From CAZNDN01 sp964571815 (lineage in GTDB: Bacteria > Fibrobacterota > Chitinivibrionia > Chitinivibrionales > WJKA01), in NCBI GenBank assembly GCA_964571815.1, contig CAZNDN010000012.1:1-54685 (forward strand): a DNA stretch of 54,685 nucleotides, written 5' to 3'. Shown in pieces: positions 1 through 7,807 of the stretch. Numbering within the stretch: position 1 is the stretch's first letter; every line of letters begins with the position of its first letter. The translations under genes and the position numbers were made by a program. Below the pieces are notes generated by a model. The model searched no databases and was not told the origin of the DNA. It was given only the letters and a program-made list of their open reading frames with translations.

Positions 1-2
1 AG

Positions 3-800
3 CTCTCCGAAGTGCCCGGGGAGATTCTTCATGTGCCCACGTGCCTCGGGGCGGTGGTGATAACGTACAACCTGCCCGGAAGCCCTGAGCTGAAACTGGA
101 TTCCGACGTGATCGGGGATATCTTCCTGGGAAAGATCACGAAATGGAACGACCCGAGAATAACGGATCTGAATCCGGACGTGAAGCTTCCCAATCATAAG
201 GTCATGGTGGTGCACCGTTCCGACGGCAGCGGTACCACGTTCATCTTTACCGACTACCTGGCAAAGGTCAGCCCTTCGTGGAAAGAGAATGTCGGGACCG
301 GCAAGTCGGTAAAGTGGCCCACGGGGCTGGGGGCGAAAGGCAACGAGGGGGTCTCGGGCCTGGTGAAGCAGATCAAGGGGAGTATCGGCTACTGCGAACT
401 TGCCTATGCGCTTCATAACGAGATGCCTCAGGCGTTGGTGAAGAACAATGCCGGAAACTTCATCAAGCCCGGGATCGAGTCGATAAGCCTGGCGGCCAAC
501 GTGGAGATCCCTTCACACACGCGCGTTTCCCTGACCAATACGAAGGCGGAGAACGGTTATCCGCTCTCCAGTTTCACCTGGGTCATACTGTATAAGGAAC
601 AGTGCTACAGCGGCCGCGACAGGAAGAAGGCGGTGGAGCTGGTGAACCTGCTTTCGTGGATGATTGGAGACGGGCAGAAGTATGCCGGGCCTCTGGACTA
701 TGCGCCGTTGCCCGCGCCGGCCGTGGAACGGGCCTCGGCAATACTTCGGTCGGTGACCTGCGGTGGCCGGTCCGTAAAAAAGCCGGATCAGGAGCAATAG
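3..800 (+). CDS. pstS: Phosphate ABC transporter substrate-binding protein PstS (5' end outside window)
   Basis: This is the C-terminal part of the periplasmic phosphate-binding protein that delivers phosphate to PstCA. The frame is open to the left edge, so the signal peptide and first lobe are missing; the GTG at 12 is an internal Val codon, not a start. Family hallmarks are TCLGAVVITYNLPG near the start, the phosphate-binding loop HRSDGSGTTFIFTDYL, and the GNEGVSGLVKQIKGSIGY segment. About 265 residues are visible of the usual 320-350. It leads the locus that continues with a barrel protein, pstC, pstA, phoB, phoR, pstB and phoU, so induction by phosphate starvation is likely. Identity follows directly from family motifs. 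Confidence 0.95.
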   Translation, partial: LSEVPGEILHVPTCLGAVVITYNLPGSPELKLDSDVIGDIFLGKITKWNDPRITDLNPDVKLPNHKVMVVHRSDGSGTTFIFTDYLAKVSPSWKENVGTGKSVKWPTGLGAKGNEGVSGLVKQIKGSIGYCELAYALHNEMPQALVKNNAGNFIKPGIESISLAANVEIPSHTRVSLTNTKAENGYPLSSFTWVILYKEQCYSGRDRKKAVELVNLLSWMIGDGQKYAGPLDYAPLPAPAVERASAILRSVTCGGRSVKKPDQEQ

Positions 801-858
801 GGGGGGCTGCGACGACACGGCTCGGCACGACACTAACAATACTACAGGGAGTAGAGCA

Positions 859-1866
859 ATGAAAAAGGTGGTTGGAATCCTTGGAGCGGCAGTGGCGGTA
901 ATGGGAGCATCTGTGGGCGGACGCGTCTTCGCGGAAACGGAAATCCGCACCTCCGCGGCGGTGGAGCTGACGAAGAAATCGCCGGCGGTGTCGGATGAGA
1001 ATCTCGACGGAGCATTTGTGCGGTGTGAAACCAAAGCCTTTGCCGAAAATGAGAATGCTGTGTCGGGGCTGGTGCACCTGCGGTTTCAGTCGAACATGGG
1101 TGAGAAGGCCGTAAAATTGTATGTTCGCCAGGGTTATTTTGATGTTCCGGTGTGGCGGGTTACGATACGCGGGGGACGCTGGCACGAAGCATACACCCCC
1201 GGGGAGTATTTTGGTCGCTATCTGTTCGGGGTGAAGAAGATCGAGGAAGATATTACGCCCGATGACGGGCAGGACAACCCCGTCACGGTGGGATACGGCT
1301 CGGGCGCGATGAAAACCAATTACACGGTACTGGACGGCTTACGGTTGGATGTGCCCCTGGTTGAGGGCGCCGGCATGGCACTGAAGCTGGGTTTTCTCCC
1401 GTCTTCGCCGGTGCTGGACGATGCCTGGACCCTGGCGCTTCTTCGTTCCCGCCCGATCGAGGGAATTCAAGTGAAGCTGGGAACGTTGCTACACTCGCTT
1501 TCGTCGGACGGCGGCGAACGCATTCACCGCCTGAGCACATCGGCTTCCTGGCATCCGCGGGACGATGCCGGTATCTTTGCCGAGTACGGGATCACCGATC
1601 TGAGTGAGGCGGGGGAGCAGTCGTGCATCCTTGCGGGGGTCGACATCCCGTCGGGGAAGATGCTGGACGTGTTGAGGCTCGAAATCGAATACGCGGGCGA
1701 CCGCATGACGACTACGGATGAAGCGGACCTTGGATGGATGGTTGTCGTTGCCTGGAAAGTTGCCGGGTTGGCGTTCAACATGAATGTCGGCGCCGACCCC
1801 CTCGGTCTTGACTCGCGCTCGACCGATGATGTGGGAGGATACCTGAGGACGACGTTCAAATTTTGA
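859..1866 (+). CDS. Probable outer-membrane beta-barrel protein (porin-like), phosphate locus
   Basis: The 335-residue product has a clear signal peptide (basic MKK, then an Ala/Val/Gly-rich core, likely cleavage after VFA near residue 25). The rest alternates short amphipathic strands with Gly/Asp/Asn turns. It ends in YLRTTFKF, and a terminal aromatic residue after alternating hydrophobics is the usual signature of outer-membrane barrels. A ribosome site (AGGGAGT) precedes the ATG. The gene sits 58 bp after pstS, in the position where some bacteria place a phosphate porin. No specific family is recognised, so a role in phosphate passage across the outer membrane is inference from context. 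Confidence 0.6.
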   Translation: MKKVVGILGAAVAVMGASVGGRVFAETEIRTSAAVELTKKSPAVSDENLDGAFVRCETKAFAENENAVSGLVHLRFQSNMGEKAVKLYVRQGYFDVPVWRVTIRGGRWHEAYTPGEYFGRYLFGVKKIEEDITPDDGQDNPVTVGYGSGAMKTNYTVLDGLRLDVPLVEGAGMALKLGFLPSSPVLDDAWTLALLRSRPIEGIQVKLGTLLHSLSSDGGERIHRLSTSASWHPRDDAGIFAEYGITDLSEAGEQSCILAGVDIPSGKMLDVLRLEIEYAGDRMTTTDEADLGWMVVVAWKVAGLAFNMNVGADPLGLDSRSTDDVGGYLRTTFKF

Positions 1867-1867
1867 G

Positions 1868-1910
1868 CGGCGGTGTCGTGCCGGAGCGAAGGGGCCGGAA
1901 TGTGCCGCCG
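1868..1910 (+). terminator. Weak hairpin after the barrel gene
   Basis: CGGCGG at 1868-1873 can pair with CCGCCG at 1905-1910, and inner CCGG at 1881-1884 with CCGG at 1895-1898. It starts one base after the stop codon. No T-run follows, so it may be an attenuator or mRNA-stabilising hairpin rather than a true intrinsic terminator. Confidence 0.3.
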
Positions 1911-1919
1911 GGTTCTTCC

Positions 1920-1981
1920 GATAACACAATCCTAACACCAGGGTCATACATCTGTAACAGAAATAGCCCATCTTTGTAAGG
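1920..1981 (+). promoter_or_regulatory. Tandem Pho-box array upstream of pstC
   Basis: Heptamers recur every 11 bp: GATAACA (1920), CCTAACA (1931), GGTCATA (1942), TGTAACA (1953), a degenerate TAGCCCA (1964) and TGTAAGG (1975). PhoB is known to bind direct repeats of a TGTCA-like heptamer with an 11-bp period, and the core at 1942-1959 (GGTCATACATCTGTAACA) is close to the classical Pho box. The array lies 86 bp before pstC, and phoB itself is downstream in the same operon, so autoregulation is expected. Spacing and sequence are seen directly; binding is inferred. Confidence 0.75.
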
Positions 1982-2066
1982 AAACGGTTAGTTCCGGTTC
2001 TCCCGGCGGTAGCGGCCCGAGCGGAACCGCGGGAGAGTTGATACAGCGGCCTCGGAGCGGAGACGA

Positions 2067-2798
2067 ATGAAGGCGAAAAGGAAAGCAGCGGCGAAATTCG
2101 CNNNNNNNNNNNNNNNNNNNNNNNNNNNNNNNNNNNNNNNNNNNNNNNNNNNNNNNNNNNNNNNNNNNNNNNNNNNNNNNNNNNNNNNNNNNNNNNNNNN
2201 NGAGTACTATCGTCGTGGCGTTCCTTCGACATTGCTCAGCAGCGTGATCGAGCTGCTGGCCGGGATTCCATCGGTGATCTACGGATTCTGGGCACTCTTT
2301 TTCCTGGTTCCGATTATTCGTTCGATTGAGATGGCGGTGGGCGCGCCGCCGTACGGCGTCGGCATTCTCACGGCGTCGCTGGTGCTTGCGATCATGGTGA
2401 TTCCCTATTCGGCATCGGTCGGCAGGGAGGTGATCGGCATGGTGCCGGGGAGCTTGAAAGAAGCGGCCTACTCGTTGGGGGCGACGAGGATGGAGGTGAT
2501 ATTCAAGGTCGTGCTGCCGTATGCGCGTTCGGGAATCATGGCCGGAATACTGCTTGCCCTGGGCAGGGCGCTGGGGGAGACCATGGCCGTGACCATGGTT
2601 ATCGGCAACAGGAACGAGCTGCCGCACGGCATATTCAGCCCCGGCAACACGATGGCCAGCATTATTGCCAACGAATTCACCGAGGCCACGGAGGCTATTT
2701 ACCTGTCGGCGTTGTTTGAGATCGGATTGTTGCTCTTTGTCGTCTCCACGGTGGTTAACAGCATCGGCAAGGTGATCATTTCGCGTTTCAGCAGGTAG
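2067..2798 (+). CDS. pstC: Phosphate ABC transporter permease PstC (interrupted by assembly gap)
   Basis: PstC is one of two inner-membrane permease subunits of the high-affinity phosphate importer. After the N-run the protein reads ELLAGIPSVIYGFWALFF, then the permease EAA loop (SLKEAAYSLGATRMEVIFKVVLPYARSGI), then GRALGETMAVTMVIG, all typical of PstC. Only about 12 residues lie before the gap and about 199 after it. Since PstC is usually near 300 residues, roughly 80-100 residues including the first membrane helices are probably missing, more than the 33 codons drawn by the Ns. The start at 2067 (MKAKRK) therefore cannot be proven to join the rest. pstA follows after 20 bp. Confidence 0.9.
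   Translation: MKAKRKAAAKFXXXXXXXXXXXXXXXXXXXXXXXXXXXXXXXXXXEYYRRGVPSTLLSSVIELLAGIPSVIYGFWALFFLVPIIRSIEMAVGAPPYGVGILTASLVLAIMVIPYSASVGREVIGMVPGSLKEAAYSLGATRMEVIFKVVLPYARSGIMAGILLALGRALGETMAVTMVIGNRNELPHGIFSPGNTMASIIANEFTEATEAIYLSALFEIGLLLFVVSTVVNSIGKVIISRFSR
2102..2201. other. Assembly gap (100 N) inside pstC
   Basis: Exactly 100 N, a conventional scaffolding placeholder. True size and reading-frame continuity are unknown. Confidence 0.99.
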
Positions 2799-2818
2799 GA
2801 CCGGGGAAGGAAACCGCA

Positions 2819-3670
2819 ATGAAGTCGCGTAGACTGACCGTCAGGAAAGCTTGGAACAAAGCGTTCACCATCGCGGTGATTGTGCTTTCCTCTCTGTCGA
2901 TACTGCCCCTCATTTTGATCTTTTTTCATATTTTCAGAGAAGGCATTTCTTCGATTAACTGGAGCTTCTTCGTCAACCTGCCCAGGCCGGTCGGGGAATC
3001 GGGGGGAGGCATTGCCAACGCAATCGTCGGCTCCGCACTTCTCGTGCTTATGGCTTCTCTGTTTGCTCTGCCGCCCGGAATTGCCGTGGGCATCTATCTT
3101 GCCGAGATGGGCAGGGGAAAGCTGGGCGGCTGGGTTCGACTTTCCATGGAAGTACTCCAGGGAGTCCCCTCGATCGTCATCGGCATCGTGGCCTACATCT
3201 GGGTGGTGCGTCCCATGGGTGGTTTTTCGGCGGTTTCCGGTTCGGTGGCGCTGGCCATGATGATGCTGCCCGTGGTGGTTCGTTCCACCGAGGAGACTCT
3301 TCGTCTGGTCCCCCGGTCGCTGAAGGAGGCGTCGTTTGCACTCGGGGCGCCCTACTATCTGACCGTCTTGCGGATCGTGCTTCCGGCCGGACTGAGCGGA
3401 ATCGTAACGGGCGTACTGATCAGCGTGGCGCGTATTGCCGGCGAGACCGCTCCCCTTCTTTTCACGGCGTTCGGCAACCCGTTCATGAACGTCAACGTGC
3501 TCAAGCCCGTCAACTCGCTTCCGTTAATCATTTTCAATTACGCAATCAGTCCCTACGAAGACTGGCACAAGCTGGCCTGGGGTGCGTCATTCGTGCTGGT
3601 AGTTTTCATCCTGTGCCTCAATGTGCTTTCGAAGCTTGTTGCGCGGAGGTGGAGAGTTGAGTTCACGTAA
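2819..3670 (+). CDS. pstA: Phosphate ABC transporter permease PstA
   Basis: Second membrane subunit of the PstSCAB phosphate importer, 283 residues, the usual family length. It has an N-terminal membrane helix (residues about 17-40), the segment GGIANAIVGSALLVLMASL, the conserved MEVLQGVPSIVIGIVAY, the EAA-type cytoplasmic loop RSLKEASFALGAPYYLTVLRIVLPAGLSGI that contacts PstB, and ARIAGETAPLLFTAFGN. A strong ribosome site (GGGGAAGGA) precedes the ATG. The gene lies 20 bp after pstC and 27 bp before phoB, consistent with one transcript. Confidence 0.96.
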   Translation: MKSRRLTVRKAWNKAFTIAVIVLSSLSILPLILIFFHIFREGISSINWSFFVNLPRPVGESGGGIANAIVGSALLVLMASLFALPPGIAVGIYLAEMGRGKLGGWVRLSMEVLQGVPSIVIGIVAYIWVVRPMGGFSAVSGSVALAMMMLPVVVRSTEETLRLVPRSLKEASFALGAPYYLTVLRIVLPAGLSGIVTGVLISVARIAGETAPLLFTAFGNPFMNVNVLKPVNSLPLIIFNYAISPYEDWHKLAWGASFVLVVFILCLNVLSKLVARRWRVEFT

Positions 3671-3697
3671 CCGGCAGACGGCGAAGGGCGCAATCCT

Positions 3698-4384
3698 ATG
3701 AGCAAAGAACTGGTGTATGTTGTCGAGGATGACGAAGACATTCTGGAGCTTGTGGCCTATAATCTCTCCAAGGAGCATTACCGGGTGCAGGGGTTCGGCA
3801 AGGGGGAGGACGCCCTGGGGCAGATGCGGCTGCGGAAGCCCGATTGTGTGGTGCTGGACCTGATGCTGCCGGGCATGGACGGCCTGGAGGTGTGCAAGGC
3901 GATCAAGAGTTCCGGAGAGATGAAGTCGATTCCGGTGATCATGTTGACGGCGAAGGGAGAGGAGTCGGATATCGTGACCGGCCTGGAACTGGGCGCCGAC
4001 GACTATATCGTCAAACCGTTCAGCCCGCGCGTGCTTGTCGCCAGAATCAAGGCAATCCTGCGACGAGGCACGTCGGAAGCGGGCGAGGATCGGCGATTCC
4101 TTCAGCTCCACGGCCTGGAGATTCATCCGGGGAGGCACGAAGTAACCGCCGAGGGCAAGAGGGTCAACCTGACTTCCTCGGAGTTCAAGGCCCTTCATTT
4201 CCTTGCGTCGCGGCCCGGCTGGGTGTTCAGCCGATACCAGATTGTAGAGGCGGTCCACGGCATTAATTATCCCGTCACCGACCGGAGCGTCGACGTGTTG
4301 ATTGTCGGGCTCCGAAAGAAGCTGGGGAATCATGGGAAACTCATTGAAACCGTACGTGGTATCGGCTACCGGTTCAGGGAGTGA
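3698..4384 (+). CDS. phoB: Phosphate regulon response regulator PhoB
   Basis: An OmpR/PhoB-type DNA-binding response regulator of 228 residues. The receiver domain (about 1-120) shows the acidic pair EDDED, phospho-acceptor Asp54 in VVLDLMLPGMDG, and the conserved Lys in DDYIVKPF. The C-terminal winged helix (about 130-228) has LTSSEFKALHFLASRPGWVFSR and ends in ETVRGIGYRFRE, as in PhoB. When phosphorylated by PhoR it should bind Pho boxes such as those at 1920-1981. phoR follows after 6 bp. Placement of the two-component genes between pstA and pstB is less usual. Confidence 0.93.
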   Translation: MSKELVYVVEDDEDILELVAYNLSKEHYRVQGFGKGEDALGQMRLRKPDCVVLDLMLPGMDGLEVCKAIKSSGEMKSIPVIMLTAKGEESDIVTGLELGADDYIVKPFSPRVLVARIKAILRRGTSEAGEDRRFLQLHGLEIHPGRHEVTAEGKRVNLTSSEFKALHFLASRPGWVFSRYQIVEAVHGINYPVTDRSVDVLIVGLRKKLGNHGKLIETVRGIGYRFRE

Positions 4385-4390
4385 TCGCCG

Positions 4391-6190
4391 ATGAGAAGGA
4401 AGCCGTTCTTCTGGCACATTTTCCCTCCGTTTCTCTTTATTACGGCGACGGCGTGCACGGTAATCGTGCTTTACGCACTGCGTGTGTCAAGAGATTTTCA
4501 TACGGAGGTGACGGTTGACAATCTGAAAGTACGCGCGGTGCTGCTGCATGATCTGTTTGCGCACATTGAGCGGCCGGTCCCGGCCCTGGTCGATTCGCTC
4601 GCGGGCGTTTACGGCCGCGGGACACGGACGCGGATTACGGTTATACGGCCCGACGGTGCGGTGGTGGGAGATTCGGAGGAGGACCCGTTGGTGATGGACA
4701 ATCACGGTGACAGACCCGAGATCCGGAGCGCCCTGCGTGGTGACACCGGTATTGCCGTTCGCTACAGTGCCACGCTGTCCCGGGATCTGATCTACGTTGC
4801 TCTGCCGCTCATGGCCCGGGGCGAATTGGGTGGTGTGATACGGACCTCGGTACCCAGACTCAGGGTTATCAAGACGCAAAGTGGCATGCGCTTGAGAATT
4901 GCCCTTGCCGCCCTGATCGTGCTTGTGACCGCGGTAGGCGTGAGTCTCTGGCTCTCACGCCGCCTGGCCCGGCCGATCATCGAGTTGACAAGAGGTGCGG
5001 AATTGCTTGCCGAAGGTAAACTGGGAACGCGGCTGAGGGCGCCGGCCGCGGGCGAGACGGCGCGGTTGTGCGAGGCCATGAATACCATGGCTCGGCAGCT
5101 CTCGGAGCGGATCGAAACCATAACGCGCCGGCGCAACGAGCAGGAAGCGATCCTCTCGGCAATGGTGGAGGGTGTCATTGCGGTGGATCGTGATGAGCAT
5201 ATCATCATGATCAATGCCGCCGCGGGAGAGATGATCGGGCGGACTCCCGGGGAAGCCGCGGGGAAGTGGATCCAGGAGGCGGTGCGGAATGTGGAGCTTC
5301 AGAAGATAATCCAGGAGCTTCTCAGGCTCGGCAAGCCGTTGCGTCGCGAGGCCTCGGCGATGGTGACGGGGGGAGACGAGAAGAATCTTGAGGTCATAGG
5401 TACCGTGCTCAACGATCCCGCCGGCAAAGCCCGGGGAGTTCTCGTTGTCCTTCACGATATCTCCGAGTTGAAACGTTTGGAGAACGTACGCAGGGAATTC
5501 GTGGCCAACGTCTCTCACGAGCTTCGTACCCCGCTGACGTCGATCAAGGGGTTTGTGGAGACCCTGCTGGAAGGGGCCATGGACAACGAACGGGAACGCG
5601 TTCGGTTTCTGGAGATTATCGAGGGGCATGTGAATCGTCTCAACGCGATTATCAAGGATATTCTGACGTTGTCTCGTCTGGAGAAGGAGGCGCGCAACGG
5701 CGACGTTGCCCTTCATGTTTCTTCGCTTGGCGGAGTAGTGCGCGAGGCGGTTGAAGTATGCATGCCCAGGGCGCGGGAGAAGCGGCTGCAGTTGGAAATG
5801 GGACCGGTGTCCGACCGGCGGGCCCGAATCAACCCGTCTCTGCTGGAACAGGCGATCATCAATCTGATCGATAATGCGATCAAGTACAGCGATGCCGATA
5901 CTGAAGTCACCGTTTCCTGCATCGCCGACGAGGAAAACGTGCGTATCTCGGTGACTGATCATGGTCCCGGTATTCCCGAGGAACATCTCCCCCGGCTCTT
6001 CGAGCGGTTTTACCGTGTGGAGAAGGCGAGAAGCAGGAAACTGGGCGGAACCGGCCTCGGTCTCTCTATCGTGAAACACATACTGAACGTGCACGGCGGA
6101 AAGGTTGAGGTGGAAAGCCGGGTGGGGGAGGGCTCCGCCTTTACGCTTATGCTACCCGCCGTGGATGCGGTGAAGGAGAAGCGGTCATGA
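4391..6190 (+). CDS. phoR: Phosphate regulon sensor histidine kinase PhoR
   Basis: A 599-residue membrane kinase that phosphorylates PhoB under phosphate limitation. Membrane helix 1 spans about residues 9-27, followed by an extracytoplasmic region of about 130 residues, helix 2 (about 167-188), a HAMP linker beginning at LSRRLARPIIELTRG, a PAS domain (about 250-360), HisKA with the phospho-acceptor His376 in NVSHELRTPLTSIKG, and the ATPase domain with N-box NLIDNAIKYSD, G1 box DHGPGIPE and G2 box GGTGLGLSIVKHI. The large extracytoplasmic region makes it longer than the 430-residue E. coli form but normal for many phyla. Its stop overlaps the pstB start (ATGA). Confidence 0.92.
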   Translation: MRRKPFFWHIFPPFLFITATACTVIVLYALRVSRDFHTEVTVDNLKVRAVLLHDLFAHIERPVPALVDSLAGVYGRGTRTRITVIRPDGAVVGDSEEDPLVMDNHGDRPEIRSALRGDTGIAVRYSATLSRDLIYVALPLMARGELGGVIRTSVPRLRVIKTQSGMRLRIALAALIVLVTAVGVSLWLSRRLARPIIELTRGAELLAEGKLGTRLRAPAAGETARLCEAMNTMARQLSERIETITRRRNEQEAILSAMVEGVIAVDRDEHIIMINAAAGEMIGRTPGEAAGKWIQEAVRNVELQKIIQELLRLGKPLRREASAMVTGGDEKNLEVIGTVLNDPAGKARGVLVVLHDISELKRLENVRREFVANVSHELRTPLTSIKGFVETLLEGAMDNERERVRFLEIIEGHVNRLNAIIKDILTLSRLEKEARNGDVALHVSSLGGVVREAVEVCMPRAREKRLQLEMGPVSDRRARINPSLLEQAIINLIDNAIKYSDADTEVTVSCIADEENVRISVTDHGPGIPEEHLPRLFERFYRVEKARSRKLGGTGLGLSIVKHILNVHGGKVEVESRVGEGSAFTLMLPAVDAVKEKRS

Positions 6191-6966
6191 ACGAGCCTGC
6201 CAACGGCGACAAGACCATCAAGATCAGTACGAAAAATCTGGATTTCTTTTATGGGGCGGTCCAGGCGCTGTTCGATGTGAACATGGATATCCCGGCCGGC
6301 GAAGTCACCGGTCTCATCGGCCCGTCGGGGTGCGGGAAGTCGACGTACCTGCGCGTACTGAACCGAATGAACGATTTGATCGAAAACACAAGGGTCGACG
6401 GTCACGTGACGATCGATGGGAAGAACATCTACAGCGCCGACACGGATGTGGTTCTGCTGCGGAAACGTATCGGGATGGTGTTCCAGATGTCGACACCGTT
6501 TCCCAAATCGGTATTCGACAACGTGGCGTTCGGGCCCCGCATCCATGGGGTGCGCAACAGGAACACCCTGTCGGATACGGTGGAGCGCAGCCTGATGAAG
6601 GCGGGGTTGTGGGACGAGGTGAAGGACAGGCTGTACAGCAGCGCACTGGGCCTTTCGGGAGGGCAGCAGCAGCGGCTCTGTATTGCGCGTGCCCTGGCGG
6701 TTGATCCGGAGGTCCTGCTCATGGACGAGCCGGCGTCGGCACTGGACCCGCGTTCGACGGCGCGGGTGGAGGACCTGATCGGCGAATTGCGGGGCGCGTA
6801 CACGATTGTTATCGTTACCCACAACATGCAACAGGCGTCACGGGTCTCCGACTACACGGCCTTTTTCTTCGAAGGCAAATTGATTGAATTCGATCGCTCG
6901 GAAAGCATTTTCACTCATCCACGACAAAAGCAGACCGAAGACTATGTCACCGGGAGGTTCGGCTAG
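6187..6966 (+). CDS. pstB: Phosphate ABC transporter ATP-binding protein PstB
   Basis: Cytoplasmic ATPase subunit of PstSCAB, 259 residues, full family length. Walker A is GPSGCGKST (residues 45-53), the Q-loop lies in GMVFQMSTPFPKSVFDNVAFG, the ABC signature is LSGGQQQR, Walker B is VLLMDEPASALDP and the switch His is in IVTHNMQQA. FQMSTPFPKS and the ending QTEDYVTGRFG are characteristic of PstB rather than other importers. The ATG overlaps the phoR stop by 4 bp, implying translational coupling. Confidence 0.97.
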   Translation: MNEPANGDKTIKISTKNLDFFYGAVQALFDVNMDIPAGEVTGLIGPSGCGKSTYLRVLNRMNDLIENTRVDGHVTIDGKNIYSADTDVVLLRKRIGMVFQMSTPFPKSVFDNVAFGPRIHGVRNRNTLSDTVERSLMKAGLWDEVKDRLYSSALGLSGGQQQRLCIARALAVDPEVLLMDEPASALDPRSTARVEDLIGELRGAYTIVIVTHNMQQASRVSDYTAFFFEGKLIEFDRSESIFTHPRQKQTEDYVTGRFG

Positions 6967-6999
6967 GCCTTCGGGATGCCGGGGGGGAAGGATCGCGAT

Positions 7000-7662
7000 A
7001 TGACCGTTTTCATGCTCAGGGAAGTGGAACGACTGAAGAAGACCATCCTCACGTTGTCCGCGATGGTGGAGGAGCACGTGAATCTCTCGGTGAAAGCCGT
7101 GACGAAACGCGACCCCGAAGTAGCGCGCAGGGTGATCGAGGGCGACAAGGAAATCGATCGAATGGAAATCGAAGTTGAGGAAGAGTGCCTGAAAATCCTG
7201 GCCCTCCACCAGCCGGTGGCGGTTGATCTGCGATTCATCGTGGCGGTTCTCAAGATCAACAACGACCTGGAACGGGTCGGCGATCTGGGTGTCAACATAT
7301 CAAAGTGTGCGGTTGCTCTCTCCCGCATGCCGCCCGTGCAGATGCCCCCGAATCTCTCCCCTATGGTGACGATGGTAACGGAGATGGTGAAGCAGAGTCT
7401 TGACGCTTTGGTGAACCTTGACGTTGAGGAAGCCGGGAAGGTGTGCACCACCGACGACAAAGTCGACGCGCTTCATCGCGGCATGTTCCAGAGCGTCAAA
7501 GACACGCTTCGTTCGCGGCCCGATGAAATCGACGCATCGGTGCAGTATCTTACGATCTCTCGATGTCTGGAACGTATCGGCGACCACGCCACGAATATCT
7601 CCGAAGATATCGTCTACATGATTGAAGGCGAGATTATTCGCCATCACGCCGCCGACACCTGA
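7000..7662 (+). CDS. phoU: Phosphate signalling regulator PhoU
   Basis: PhoU links PstSCAB activity to PhoR and dampens the Pho response. The product is all helical, with two related three-helix halves carrying the repeated metal-binding motif: GDKEIDRMEIEVEEECL and LKINNDLERVGDLGVNI in the first, DDKVDALHRGMFQSV and SRCLERIGDHATNI in the second. I chose ATG 7000 (MTVFMLREVERLKK, 220 residues) because a strong ribosome site GGGGGGAAGGA lies 8 bases upstream. An in-frame ATG at 6976 would add eight residues (MPGGKDRD) that are not family-like. It is the last recognisable gene of the locus. Confidence 0.95.
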   Translation: MTVFMLREVERLKKTILTLSAMVEEHVNLSVKAVTKRDPEVARRVIEGDKEIDRMEIEVEEECLKILALHQPVAVDLRFIVAVLKINNDLERVGDLGVNISKCAVALSRMPPVQMPPNLSPMVTMVTEMVKQSLDALVNLDVEEAGKVCTTDDKVDALHRGMFQSVKDTLRSRPDEIDASVQYLTISRCLERIGDHATNISEDIVYMIEGEIIRHHAADT

Positions 7663-7807
7663 TAGGCGTTTCGTATCTTCGGCGACTTCCGGAATGCCTC
7701 ACGGCTGCTCCCTGTCACCGGGCCGTCCTTTTGCGGCAGCGTTACGGGTGACGTATTTTGTTGCGAGGAAAACAGTCCGGGAAATTGATTGTGCGCACGG
7801 GGTTGCC

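Noticed and set aside
4955..6094. A 379-codon minus-strand frame opposite phoR
   Set aside because: Antisense to well-conserved HisKA and ATPase motifs; no own family features.
7622..7807. Upstream extension of larE overlapping phoU
   Set aside because: The 62 extra residues lack family similarity and run inside phoU; homology starts at the ATG at 7808.
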